Source: CAZBBB01 sp964490005
Lineage (GTDB): Bacteria > Planctomycetota > B15-G4
Assembly (NCBI GenBank): GCA_964490005.1
Contig: CAZBBB010000029.1
Location: forward strand, 1-34,154
Length of the DNA: 34,154 nucleotides
Direction of reading: 5' to 3'
Each line of letters opens with the position of its first letter. The stretch's first letter is position 1. A program made the translations under genes and the position numbers. The notes under the pieces were generated by a model. The model saw only the letters and a list, made by a program, of their open reading frames with translations. It had not been told where the DNA came from and searched no databases. Below are positions 1 to 9,600 of this stretch, piece by piece.

Positions 1-36
1 GTGGCCCGGGGCCGTCGCGCCGCGTGCGCGGCGGCC

Positions 37-61
37 GCCCGCGGGGCCGGGCCCCGCGGGC
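37..61. other. GC-rich hairpin upstream of first gene
   Basis: An 11-bp perfect inverted repeat (arms 37-47 and 51-61, 3-nt loop CGG) lies 38 nt before the first start codon. There is no T-tract after it on either strand. It could be a weak terminator for a gene left of the window or a leader structure; the sequence does not decide. The rest of positions 1-98 shows no gene I can support. Confidence 0.4.
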
Positions 62-98
62 CCCGTCAGGCCCCGGTCGGAGGAGGCGGAATCAGGTG

Positions 99-923
99 AT
101 GACGAACGAGTGGAGAGAGGTCCCCGCACGCCAGCGCGTCGCGGTCCGGGCCCTGCTGGGGCTGGCGCTCCTGGGCGCCGCACCGGTCGTGCTGCGGGCG
201 GCGCCCGAGCCGCTCGCGCGCCTCGCGCACGAGGACGACGCGGGGCGCGCGGCGCTCAAGTCGGCCTCGGCGGCGCGCAGCGAGGCGAGCAAGGCGCCCA
301 AGGAGGCGCGGGCCGAGGCGCTGGCCGGCGTGGCGAGCCTGTATCGCGCGATCGCCGACGCCGCCGAGCACGACGTCGAGGTGCGCGCCGAGGCGGCCTT
401 CCGCGCCGGCGAGCTGCTGCGCACGGCCAAGCAGTTGCAGCCGGCCGACGAGGCCTTCCGCCTCGCGACCGAGCTGGGAGGGCAGTCGGCCGAGGCCCGC
501 ACCTTCGCCGCGCGCGCGCTGCTCGAACGCGCGCACCTGGCGCGGCGCGCCAAGCAGGAGCCCGAGGCGATCGAGATCTACGAGCGGGTGCGCGCCGAGT
601 TCGGCGAGCAGCGCCGGTCGGCGGCCCACGCGCTCACCTGGAGCGGCAAGCTGCGGCTGCGCGCCGGCGACCTGGCGGGCGCCTCCGAACGGCTGTCGGG
701 CTTCGCCCGGGAGTACCCCGAGTACGCCGCGGAAGCCGTGCGCAACGCCGATCTGCTGGCGGTCGAGCTGCTCGAGGCCGGCGACGAGGACGCCGCCCGG
801 GCCGCCATCGAGGCGGTGAAGGTGGCGGTGGCCCCCGTGCTCGAGGCGGGGGGGCGCAAGGCCGAGCAGTGCCTCAAGGCGCTCGAAAACCTCCGGGTTA
901 CCGAGCTGCTCGCGGTCGACTAG
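99..923 (+). CDS. exported TPR-like repeat protein
   Basis: A 274-aa protein of unknown function. The start chosen is ATG at 99, which follows an AGGAGG-type ribosome binding site at 81-86; a GTG directly before it (96) is an alternative. Residues about 12-35 form a hydrophobic stretch (VAVRALLGLALLGAAPVV) that looks like a signal peptide or N-terminal anchor. The remainder is almost all helical, Ala/Glu/Arg-rich, with TPR-like helical pairs (AFRAGELLRTAKQLQPADEA, then YERVRAEFGE and LRLRAGDLAGASERL). It resembles TPR proteins of the cell envelope such as BamD/YbgF-type scaffolds, but no specific family motif is visible. It stands alone, with a strong terminator 74 nt downstream. Function is not assigned beyond a likely periplasmic protein-protein scaffold. 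Confidence 0.75.
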   Translation: MTNEWREVPARQRVAVRALLGLALLGAAPVVLRAAPEPLARLAHEDDAGRAALKSASAARSEASKAPKEARAEALAGVASLYRAIADAAEHDVEVRAEAAFRAGELLRTAKQLQPADEAFRLATELGGQSAEARTFAARALLERAHLARRAKQEPEAIEIYERVRAEFGEQRRSAAHALTWSGKLRLRAGDLAGASERLSGFAREYPEYAAEAVRNADLLAVELLEAGDEDAARAAIEAVKVAVAPVLEAGGRKAEQCLKALENLRVTELLAVD

Positions 924-996
924 CTGGCCCCCGACGGACGAAACGAGACCGCTGGGCCGGCGTGGGAGAGACACTGGCCCGCGGATGAGGTCCCGG

Positions 997-1038
997 GGCG
1001 CCCCCGCGCGAAGAGAGCGCGCGGGGGCGCCTCTTTTT
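997..1038 (+). terminator. rho-independent terminator after the TPR protein gene
   Basis: A 14-bp perfect stem (arms 997-1010 and 1018-1031) with a 7-nt loop AAGAGAG is followed by TCTTTTT (1032-1038). The T-tract is on the plus strand, so it serves the gene ending at 923. On the minus strand the tract would precede the stem, so it is not a canonical terminator for ugd. Confidence 0.85.
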
Positions 1039-1062
1039 CGTGCGGGGGGTGCGCGTCGTCGC

Positions 1063-2403
1063 TCAGGCCTTGCCGACGGGGGCCGGGCTCGGCTGGCTGG
1101 CGGGGACGCCGACCGGCCCGCTGCCGATCGGGTAATAGGTGAAGCCCTGCTTCTCGAGTTCGGCCTTGGGGAAGATGTTGCGGCCGTCGAAGATCACCGG
1201 GCGCTTGAGCTTGCCCTTGATGAGGGCGAAGTCGGGGTTGCGGAACTCGCTCCACTCGGTGACGAGCAGCAGCGCATCGGCCCCGTCGAGCGCGTCGTAG
1301 GGATGCTGGAAGTACTCGATCCGGTCGCCGAAGTGGCGCTGGGCCTCGTGGATCGCCTCGGGGTCGGTGGCGCGCACCTTGGCGCCGGCCTCGAGCAGGC
1401 TGTTGATGATGTAGATCGCCGGCGCCTCGCGCATGTCGTCGGTGCGCGGCTTGAAGGACAGCCCCCAGACGGCGAAGGTCTTGCCCTTGAGGTCGCCCTT
1501 GTAGTGGCGCTTGACCTTCTCGAACAGCACGAACTTCTGGCTGGCGTTGACCTCCTCGACGGCCTGCAGGATGCGGAAGTCGTAGCCGTGCTCGCCGGCG
1601 GTCCTGATGATCGCCTGCACGTCCTTCGGGAAGCAGGAGCCGCCGTAGCCGCAGCCGGCGTACAGGAAGGGGTAGCCGATGCGCGAGTCGCTGCCGATGC
1701 CGGTGCGCACCTTGGTCACGTCGGCGCCGACGCGCTCGCAGATGTTGGCGATCTCGTTCATGAACGAGATGCGCGTGGCCAGCATGGCGTTGGCGGCGTA
1801 CTTGGTCAGCTCGGCGCTGCGCACGTCCATGTGGATGATCTTGTTCGGGTTGTCGCGCACGAAGGGCGTGTACAGGCGGGTCATGGCGTCGGCCGCGCGC
1901 GGATCGTCGCTGCCGATGACGACGCGGTCGGGCTTCATGAAGTCGTCGATCGCCGCGCCTTCCTTCAGGAACTCGGGGTTGCTGACGACCGTCACGGGGT
2001 GGCGCGTCTCGGCCGACGCGGCGGCCTTGACCTTGGCGGCCGTGCCGACGGGCACGGTCGACTTGTCGACCAGGATCATCGGCCCGGTGGCGGCCTTGGC
2101 GGCGGCGCGGGCGGCGGCGAGCACGTACTTGAGGTCGGCGCTGCCGTCCTCNNNNNNNNNNNAGCCGTTTTAATCTTTTTTTTTTCTTTTGGGTCTCGAG
2201 GTCGTGAAGCTGAGGCGCGCCTCGGCGACGTTGTGCTTGACCATCTCCTCGAGCCCCGGCTCGTAGATCGGGATCTTGCCCTGGTGCAGGCCGGCGATCT
2301 TGCGCTCGTCGACGTCGATGCACACGACGTGGTTGCCGCTCTCGGCGAAGCAGGTGCCCGCCACGAGGCCCACGTAACCGGTGCCGATGACTGCGATGCG
2401 CAT
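1063..2403 (-). CDS. ugd: UDP-glucose 6-dehydrogenase family protein, interrupted by an assembly gap
   Basis: UDP-glucose/GDP-mannose dehydrogenase family: NAD+-dependent four-electron oxidation of a nucleotide sugar to its uronic acid, supplying precursors for surface polysaccharide. The start ATG (2403) gives MRIAVIGTGYVGLVAGTCF, the N-terminal Rossmann motif. Downstream are KSTVPVGT, the active-site Cys in GGSCFPKD (encoded at 1621-1644) and the C-terminal UDP-binding domain with WGLSFKPRTDDMREAP. The reading frame is interrupted at 2152-2199 by 11 Ns and a T-rich patch that puts a TAA in frame (2170-2172). The N- and C-terminal parts are in the same frame, and about 20 or more residues expected between RLSFTT and EDGSADL are missing. 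I read this as a sequence or assembly defect in an intact gene rather than a pseudogene. UDP-glucose is the likelier substrate, but GDP-mannose or another nucleotide sugar cannot be excluded. It is a single gene facing away from the tRNA. Confidence 0.88.
2152..2199. other. assembly gap plus low-complexity artefact
   Basis: Eleven Ns (2152-2162) are followed by a stretch rich in T on the plus strand (2168-2190, broken by AATC and C) inside an otherwise extremely GC-rich, conserved gene. The composition is unlike anything else in the window. It replaces the segment of ugd that normally follows the first beta-alpha units, and introduces an in-frame stop on the minus strand. Most likely a scaffold join with a low-quality contig end. 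Confidence 0.85.
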
Positions 2404-2611
2404 GATGAGGATCCTCGGAGGAAGGGTGCGGAGGGAGGGCCGGCGGCAGGTGCGGCACGCCGGAGGGGCTCTATCGTGTGGTGTCGAAGCGCTGCTTGAG
2501 GTGGCCCGTCCGCCGGGGCCCTGAAGGGCGCGGCGAAAAAGGCCCCGCAAGATACCCGCGCCACGCGCGGGCGGTCAACGAACGACCGCGCCTCCGGGCG
2601 CGCCCGATTGG

Positions 2612-2617
2612 TAAGTT
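2612..2617 (+). promoter_or_regulatory. candidate -10 element (TAAGTT) for tRNA-Val
   Basis: TAAGTT followed by GCC lies 14 nt before the tRNA 5' end. It fits the TAnnnT(G) pattern seen before many genes in this window. No clear -35 is visible. Confidence 0.4.
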
Positions 2618-2631
2618 GCCGGGCTGCGGCC

Positions 2632-2708
2632 GGGCGATTGGCTCAGCTGGTCAGAGCACCTGCCTTACACGCAGGGGGTCGAAGGTTCGAATCCTTCATC
2701 GCCCACCA
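2632..2708 (+). tRNA. tRNA-Val (anticodon UAC)
   Basis: A complete 77-nt cloverleaf. The acceptor arm GGGCGAT (2632-2638) pairs with ATCGCCC (2698-2704). The D-arm is GCTC/GAGC. The anticodon stem CCTGC/GCAGG holds loop CTTACAC with anticodon TAC at 2666-2668, and the T-arm has loop TTCGAAT. Discriminator A (2705) and an encoded CCA (2706-2708) follow. It reads GUA and other Val codons. The next coding sequence starts only 30 nt downstream with no visible promoter between them, so the two may be co-transcribed. No duplicated 3' end or integrase was seen nearby, so there is no evidence that it is an integration site. Confidence 0.97.
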
Positions 2709-2738
2709 CCCGGAGGGCGCAGTTCCAGGAGCGATCGC

Positions 2739-5700
2739 ATGACGAGTCCCGGCCGCACGACCCGCGCAACGGCAGGCAGGGCCCGCCCGCGGCACCTCGC
2801 GAGGCGGCTGCCGGCGGCCCTGCTGTGCGCGTCGGTGGCGCTCGCGCCGGCGGCGCCGCGCGCGCGGGTGGTGGCCGCTCCGGTCGCCGCTCCGTTCGCC
2901 GTGCGGGCCGACGCGTCCGTCGACGCCTGCCTGCCGCTGCACGCGCAGCGGCTCGTCGACGCGGGCGCGCCGCTGCAGGCGCTGGAACTGCTGGGCGCCT
3001 CGCTGCGTGCGGCGTGGCGCGCGACGCCCGAGGGCCTGCCCGCGGACGGCCGCGCCGACGAGCACGAGATCGCGCTGCTGCAGCTCGAGGCGCTGGCCGG
3101 AGAACTCTCGGCCTGGCCCGAGACGCTCGCGCTGTGCGAGGCGCTCGCGGACGCGGCGCCCGCCGCGCTGCCGCACGACCTGGCCTTCCGGCTCGGGCAC
3201 CTGCACGCCGAGGCGCTGCGGCAGACCGGGCGGTCGGCCGAGGCGCGCGAGCGCCTCGACGCCTTCGGCCCGCTGCGCGAGCTGGCGCTCATCGGCCCCT
3301 TCGACAACGAGCGCGGCGGCGGCCTGCGCGTGGCCTGGCCGCCCGAAGTCGCCATCGACCTGCAGGCCGAGGTGCCGGGCAAGGAGCGCCCCGTGCGCTG
3401 GCGCGACAACCCCGTCGCCGGCCATCCGCTCGCGCGCATCCACCTCGGCGACCTGCTGCGCCCCGAGCGGCAGGCGCTGGCCTACGTCGCGACGGCGATC
3501 TTCGTCGAGCAGCCGCGCGACGTGGTGCTGCGGCTGGGGTCGACCGGCGGCCTGGCCGTGATCTGCAACGGCGTCGAGCTGCTCTCGCGCAACGTCGAGC
3601 GCCCGCTGCACGCCGACCAGGACCGCGTCGTGCTGCCGCTGCAGCCCGGCTGGAACCGCCTGCTCGTCAAGAGCGGCGTCGAGGACGGACGCTGGGTGCT
3701 GCAGGCGCGCCTCACCGATCTCGACGGCGCGCCCCTGACCGACCTGCACCTCGACGCGTCGCGGCTGGACGAGCGCCACCCGGCGCCGGCGCCCGCGCGC
3801 GGCGCGCCGCCGCCGGGCCTGCGCGAGCGCCTCGAGGCCGCCGCGCGCGGCGAGGGCGAGGGCGCCCTGCGCGCCGCCAAGCTGCTGGCGCACCTGCATC
3901 TGCTCGTGCATCCCGACGACGTCGTGGACCGCTCGGCGCGCGCGGCCGCCGAACGCGCGCTGGCGCTGGCGCCCGACGACACCGAGGCCCGCTACCTGCT
4001 GGCGCGCGGCAGCGAGCGCGAAGGCGCGAGCGCCGAGGAGGCCGAGGTCAACCGCCGCCTCACGGCGCTCTCCGAGGTGCTCGCCGCGCAGCCCGGACAC
4101 GTGGCCGCGCTGCTCGACCTGGCCGAGTACTCGCTGCGCGACAGTCCGCGGCCCGAGCGCGCCGGACAGCTCACCGCGCGCGCGCTCGCCGAGGCGCCGT
4201 CGAGCTGGCGCGCGCTCATGCTGCGCGCCGAGTGGCTCGGACAGCGCGATCGCGACGTCGAGCGCGAGCTGCTGCAGCGCGCGGCGCTGCAGAGCCCCGA
4301 GGCCGCCGTGCGCGACGGCGCGACGCTGCTGCGCGCGGAGTTTCTGCTGCGCGAGGGCCGTCCCGACGAGGCCCTCGCCCTGCTCGAGGAGAGCTTCGCT
4401 CGCCGCAGCCTCTCGAGCGAGGTGGTCGACCGTCTCGTCGACCTGGCGGCGCAGCGCGGCCGGCTCGAACTCGTGCGGCAGGCCGCCGCGCGCCTGCTCG
4501 ACACCGCGCCCGGCACCTCGGCGCGCCTGCTGCGTCCGGCCGAGCGGCTCGAGTACGCCGGCGACGTCGACGGGGCCGGGCGGCTGCTCGATCGCGCGCT
4601 GGCCGCCTGCCCCGAACTCGTCGAGGCCTACGAGGCGCGGACGCGCCTGGCCGAGCGGCGCGGCGACACGGCCTCGGCGCTGCTCGACCTCGCCGAGCGC
4701 CTGCGCCTCAAGCCCGGCGACGACAAGGCGCGCCGCCATCTCGAGGCGCTCGCCGACGAGGGGGAGCGCGAGCGCTTCGAGGACCCTTGGCGCTTCGACG
4801 CCGCCGAGCTGCTCGCGCTGCCGCTGCCGCAGGACGGCGACGAGCCGGTGGAGTGCCTCGACCGCACGACCGTCTGGCGCGTGCAGTCCGACGGCACCGA
4901 ACACCTCTACGAGCACCTCGTGCTGCGCGTGCTCTCGGGCGGCGGCGTCAAGCTGCTCGACGAGTTCGTCGTGCCGAGCTGGGGCGACGACGTGCCCTAC
5001 GTGCACCAGGTGCGCGTGCTGCGCGCCGACGGCAGCAGCGAGCGGGCCACGCGCCGCGGGCGGCGCTGCGATCTGCCCCCGCTGCGCGTGGGCGACCTGG
5101 TCGACATCGAGTACCGCCTCGACCAGCGCCGGCCCGACGTCTTCGGCGAGTACTTCGGCACGCGGCACGAGTTCTACCCCGATCTGTACGACGGCAAGGT
5201 GCCCGTGCGCCGCGCCCGGCTGGCCGTGATCGCGCCGCCCGACGTGCCGCTGCACGCCGCCGAGCAGCGCGGCGAGCGGCTCACCCGCAGCCGCCGCACC
5301 GACGCCGCCGGGATGACCGTCCTGGAGTGGGAGGCGCGCGACCTGCCGCGTCCGCCCGAGGAGCGCGCCATGCCCTCGCGCTCGGAGATCGCGCCCGTCG
5401 TCGACATCACCACCTTCGAGAGCTGGGACGCCTTCGCCCGCTGGTGGTGGGCGCTCATCGAGAAGGAGTTCGTGACCACGCCCGAGATGCGCGCCAAGGT
5501 CGCGCAGCTCGTGGAGGGGCTGGACACCGAGGCGCAGCGCGTGCAGGCCATCGCGCGCTTCGTCGGCCAGGAGATCCGCTACAACGCCTGGCCCTTCGGC
5601 ACGCACGGCTACGAGCCCTTCAGCGCGGCGACGATCTTCGAGCGGCGCTTCGGCGACTGCAAGGACAAGTCGATCCTGCTGCGGCAGATGCTGGCCGAGA

Positions 5701-6620
5701 TCGGCGTGGAGGCGCAGCCGGTGCTCATCAAGGCCGAGTACGCGCGCGCCGAGGAGTCGCTCGACGCGGCGATGGTGGGGCACTTCAACCATTGCATCGC
5801 GTACCTGCCGGCCACGCCCGAACGGCCCGGCTACTACCTCGACGCGACCGCCGACCGCAACCCCGTCGACTACCTGCGCGCCGACGACCAGGGCGCGCGC
5901 GTGCTGCACGTGAGCGAGCGCGGCGGCGAACTGCACGAGATCCCCTGGGCGCCGCCCGAGCAGAACCGGCTCGTGCGCCGCTGGACGCTGCGCCTCGACG
6001 CGCAGGGCGCCGGCGAGGTCGAACTGCGCGACGAGAGCAACGGGCAGTACGGCGTGCAGCTGCGGTACCGCTACGGCGGCGCCGGGGGGCAGCTCAACGC
6101 GCGGCTGGCGAGCGACCTGGCCGGCTCCTTCGGGCAGGTCGACATCGCGTCGGCGTCGACCTCCGATCTGCAGGACATCGGCGCGCCGGCCTGGCTGGAG
6201 GCGCGCTTCGGCGCGCGCTCGCTGTGGACCGCCGAGGGCCCGCTGCGCACGCTGCGCCTGGGTTTCGACGAACTGGGGCTCATGCCGCTGGTCGTCGAGT
6301 CGGAGAGCGAGCGCAGCTTCGACCTGGTGCTCGACCGGCCCTTCGCGCACGACACCGTCGTGCGCTGGGAACTGCCGCCGGGCGCGGTCGTCGAGCGCCT
6401 GCCGCCCGACGTGCTCATCGAGGAGCCCGGCCTGCTGCGCTACCGGCAGAGCACGCGGCAGGCGGGGTCGGCCGTCGAGGTCGAGCGCCGCTTCGAGCTG
6501 TACCGCCGGCGCATCCCGCAGGCCGAATACGGCACCTTCCGGCGCCTGGTGCGCGAGATCGACCTGGCCGAGACGCGCTCGGTGGCGCTGCGCCCGGCCG
6601 TCGAGGAGGGCGCGCCATGA
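2739..6620 (+). CDS. large exported TPR / DUF3857 / transglutaminase-like protein (catalytic residues present)
   Basis: A 1293-aa envelope protein. ATG 2739 is preceded by AGGAG (2727-2731) and gives an Arg-rich n-region followed by a hydrophobic segment (LPAALLCASVALAPAAP), a likely signal peptide. Order: helical repeats (to about 180); a beta-sandwich/PA14-like module (about 180-345, with LALIGPFDN and LPLQPGWNRLLVKSG); TPR-like repeats (about 360-690); a DUF3857-like beta-rich region (about 708-890); a transglutaminase-like core (about 900-1045); and a C-terminal beta domain. The core has the expected Cys in FGDCKDKS (C974), His in HFNHCIAYL (H1018) and Asp in YYLDATAD (D1035), so it may be an active papain-fold peptidase or amidase. 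Substrate unknown. The stop overlaps the ATG of the next gene (ATGA at 6617-6620), so the two are translationally coupled paralogues. Confidence 0.88.
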   Translation: MTSPGRTTRATAGRARPRHLARRLPAALLCASVALAPAAPRARVVAAPVAAPFAVRADASVDACLPLHAQRLVDAGAPLQALELLGASLRAAWRATPEGLPADGRADEHEIALLQLEALAGELSAWPETLALCEALADAAPAALPHDLAFRLGHLHAEALRQTGRSAEARERLDAFGPLRELALIGPFDNERGGGLRVAWPPEVAIDLQAEVPGKERPVRWRDNPVAGHPLARIHLGDLLRPERQALAYVATAIFVEQPRDVVLRLGSTGGLAVICNGVELLSRNVERPLHADQDRVVLPLQPGWNRLLVKSGVEDGRWVLQARLTDLDGAPLTDLHLDASRLDERHPAPAPARGAPPPGLRERLEAAARGEGEGALRAAKLLAHLHLLVHPDDVVDRSARAAAERALALAPDDTEARYLLARGSEREGASAEEAEVNRRLTALSEVLAAQPGHVAALLDLAEYSLRDSPRPERAGQLTARALAEAPSSWRALMLRAEWLGQRDRDVERELLQRAALQSPEAAVRDGATLLRAEFLLREGRPDEALALLEESFARRSLSSEVVDRLVDLAAQRGRLELVRQAAARLLDTAPGTSARLLRPAERLEYAGDVDGAGRLLDRALAACPELVEAYEARTRLAERRGDTASALLDLAERLRLKPGDDKARRHLEALADEGERERFEDPWRFDAAELLALPLPQDGDEPVECLDRTTVWRVQSDGTEHLYEHLVLRVLSGGGVKLLDEFVVPSWGDDVPYVHQVRVLRADGSSERATRRGRRCDLPPLRVGDLVDIEYRLDQRRPDVFGEYFGTRHEFYPDLYDGKVPVRRARLAVIAPPDVPLHAAEQRGERLTRSRRTDAAGMTVLEWEARDLPRPPEERAMPSRSEIAPVVDITTFESWDAFARWWWALIEKEFVTTPEMRAKVAQLVEGLDTEAQRVQAIARFVGQEIRYNAWPFGTHGYEPFSAATIFERRFGDCKDKSILLRQMLAEIGVEAQPVLIKAEYARAEESLDAAMVGHFNHCIAYLPATPERPGYYLDATADRNPVDYLRADDQGARVLHVSERGGELHEIPWAPPEQNRLVRRWTLRLDAQGAGEVELRDESNGQYGVQLRYRYGGAGGQLNARLASDLAGSFGQVDIASASTSDLQDIGAPAWLEARFGARSLWTAEGPLRTLRLGFDELGLMPLVVESESERSFDLVLDRPFAHDTVVRWELPPGAVVERLPPDVLIEEPGLLRYRQSTRQAGSAVEVERRFELYRRRIPQAEYGTFRRLVREIDLAETRSVALRPAVEEGAP

Positions 6621-9600
6621 GCGCGGCGCGCGACGGCCGGCCGCGCCGAGCGGCGTTCTCGCCGGCCGTGCCGAGCGCGCTGCTCGCGGCGCTCGCGCTG
6701 GCGGCCGCGCCGTCGTCGGCGCAGGATCGCGCCGCGCACGACCTCTCGCGGCTCGACGCGCCGCGCCCGATCATCGCGCCCGACGACGACGAGGCCTGGA
6801 TCGCCGACCTCGTCGATCCGCCGGAGTTCTCGACCGGTGCCGTCGACGCGCTTGCCGCGCGCTGGGTCGCCCGGCTGGCCGCCGCGCCCGGCCACCCGCT
6901 CGCCGAGGCCACGCTCGCGCTGCTCGCGAGCCTGCGCGACGAGGTCGACTCGCCGCCCGTCTTCGACGCGCTCGTGGGCGAGCTGCCCGCGGCGGGCTTC
7001 TCGGGCGTCAGCCGGCGCACGCTGCAGGCGCTGCAGGCGCGCGCGGCGCTCGCGCGCCTGCCCGTCGACAAGCTGCCCGCCGAGGGTTTTCCCGGCTACC
7101 TGCGCGAGGCGCTCGTGCTCGGTCCGCTCGCGCCGGCGGGCCACCCGCTCCCCTGGCGGCTGCCGGTGGCGGCGCTGCAGGAGCCGCGCTTCGACGAGCC
7201 GCACGCGGGGCTGAAGGGCGAGGTGCGCTGGCGACCGCTGCGGCGCGCGCCGACGAGCCCGCGCTTCGCGCTGCCGGACGCCTTCGAGCCCGATCGCGGC
7301 GTGGTCGTGCTCGCGCTGCACGTCGAGGCGGCGGGCGGCCCGGCCTGGCTCGAGATCGACACGGGCAGCGGCTCGCTGCTCGCGGCCGTCTCGCTCAACG
7401 GCGAGGATCCGCTGCACGTCGACGGCCTGGGGCGGCACTCGCCGCGCATCGAGCGGCTGCCCTTCATGCTGCGGCCGGGGCTCAACCGCTTCACGCTGGA
7501 GTTCGATCTCGAGCAGCGACCCGCCCCCGCGCTGCGGCTGATCGACGCGCACGGCCATCCGCTCGCCGGGCTCGTCGAGCGGACCGCGCCCGGCCCGGTG
7601 TCGAGCGCGCCGGCCCTGCCACCCGATCCGTCCGCGCGGCTCGCGCCCGACGTCGAGGCGTGGCTGGCCTCGCGCGCCGCGCGCGGCCCCGACGCCGAGG
7701 CGCTGCTGGGGCTGCTGCAGGCGCTCGACGGGCGCATCCCCGAGGGCCTTCACCGCATCACCGCGGCCTGCGACGCGGCGCCCGAGCGCAGCGGGCTGCT
7801 CGCGCTGCAGGCGCGCGTCCTCGGGCTGGCGCGTCACGTGCCCGACTCGTGGAAGACGGCGCGCCGACGCGCGCTGGCCGAGCGCGTGCTGGCGGCCGAC
7901 CCGGGGCACGTGCCGATGGCGGTGCACCTGGCGCGCATCCTCGCCGGCGAGGACCGCGAGGAGGAGGCGCTCGCGCTGCTCGAGCGCGCCGCGCGGACCG
8001 CGCCGTCGAGCAGCGCGGTGGCGCTGGCGCGCGAGTCGATCCTCGGGCGGCTCGGGCGCGACGCCGAGGCCGAGGCGGCGCTGCGGGCCGGAAACGAGGC
8101 CGCGCCCGACCAGGTCGATCTGCTGCGCCGGCTCGCGAGCGTGCTCGAAGGCCACGGCCAGCCGCTCGCGGCGGCCGAGCGCCTGCACGAGGCCCTGCGC
8201 TCGCAGGGCGCGAGCGGCGCCGGGCTGGCGGATCTCGCGCGCCGCTTCGAGCGGCTCGGCGAGTTGCAGCGCGCCGAGGAACTGCTGCGCGAGGCGCGCG
8301 CCCGCGACGACGACCCGCCGCGGCGGCTGGCGCTCGCGCGCCTGCTCGTGCGGCGCGGCGCCTTCGCCGAGGCCGACGCGCTGCTCGCCGAACTCGCCGA
8401 GGCCTTCCCGGACTGGGCGCTGCCCGTCGTCGAGCGCGCCGATCTCGCGCGCCGCGTCGGCGCGCCGGACGCCGAGCGCACGCTGCTCGAGCAGGCCCTC
8501 GCCCGCGCGCCCTCGCGCCGCGACCTGCGCGAGCGCCGCGCCGAGCTGACCGGCGAGGACGCCACCGAGGCGCTCTTCGGGCAGTTCGCCGTCGACCTCG
8601 ACGCGGCGCGCGCCGGCTACGTCGACGCGGGCCGCACGGACTCGGTCGTCAAGCTGGTCGACGCGGCCGTCGTGCGCGTGTTCGCGGACGGCGGCCTGGA
8701 GACGCTCACGCAGGACCTCTGGTGCGTGCGCGACCTCGAAGGCTGCGAGCTGCTGGGCACGCTCGACCCGCCGGGAGAGATCCTGCAGCTCGCGACGATC
8801 AAGGCCGACGGCGCGGTCTACGAACCCAGCCTCGCGGGCGGCGCGTACGTCATGCCCCACCTGCAGCCGGGCGACTTCGTCGTGTCGGTCACGCGCCACG
8901 TGCAGTCGCCGCCCGTCGACGGCGTGGTGCGCGCCGGCCGCTGGAGCTTCGCGTCGAACGAGGCGCCCTTCGACCTCTCGCGCTACGTGATCGACCTGCC
9001 CGACGCGCTCGGGCTGCGCCTCGAGCAGCGGCGCTTCTCCGGCGAGCACCTCGTCGAGGGCATCGACGCGGAGGGCGGCGGCCGCACGCGGCACGTCTTC
9101 ACCGTGCGCGGCGCGCCCCGCGTGCAGGTCGAGCCGCACGCGCCGCCCGCCGCCTTCTACCTGCCCTGGGTCGAGTTCGGCCAGGACGACGACGTGCTCG
9201 CCGAGGCGGCGCGCCTGGCCCTCTCGGCGCGCGCGGCGACCGAGGTCACGCCCGAGATCGTCGCCGCGGCCGAGCAGGCCGCGGCCGGCGCGCAGGGCGA
9301 CCTGCAGCGCGCCCGCGCCCTGTACGACTTCGTCAACGCGACGCTCGACCAGCGCGGCGGAGAGCCGGCGACGGCGGCGCTGCTCGGCCGACAGGGCGGG
9401 GCGGCCTGGCTGTACGCCGCGCTGCTCGACGCGGCCGGCGTGCAACACGAACTGCTCTGGTCGCGCAACGTGTCGCCCGAGGCCGAGACCGAGGTGCCGA
9501 GCGGCTTCGTCGAGAAGGGCTTCTACACGCGCAAGCTGCTCGTCCGCGTGCATCCGCGCGACGCGGCCCCGGTCGACTGCGACATGGACAGCCGCACGCT

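Noticed and set aside
1063..2403. ugd as a true pseudogene
   Set aside because: Both halves are in one frame and all visible motifs are intact; the break coincides with Ns and an artefact-like patch.
2632..2708. tRNA-Val as an integration site for a mobile element
   Set aside because: No integrase, no repeated tRNA 3' end and no change in gene style downstream.
2643..6350. A minus-strand open frame of over 1200 codons opposite the first giant gene
   Set aside because: It is the antisense shadow of a GC-rich coding sequence: composition is Arg/Ala/Gly/Gln-rich with no recognisable domain, and it runs through the tRNA.
2825..6616. The long in-frame extension upstream of the second giant protein, as a possible giant fusion
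   Set aside because: It is out of frame with the first giant gene and Arg/Ala-rich without motifs; ATG 6617 with an overlapping stop and a signal peptide is the natural start.
6440..9553. A minus-strand open frame of over 1000 codons opposite the second giant gene
   Set aside because: Same shadow pattern: low-complexity Arg/Gln/Leu/Val text, no motif, and the plus-strand frame has clear domains and a signal peptide.
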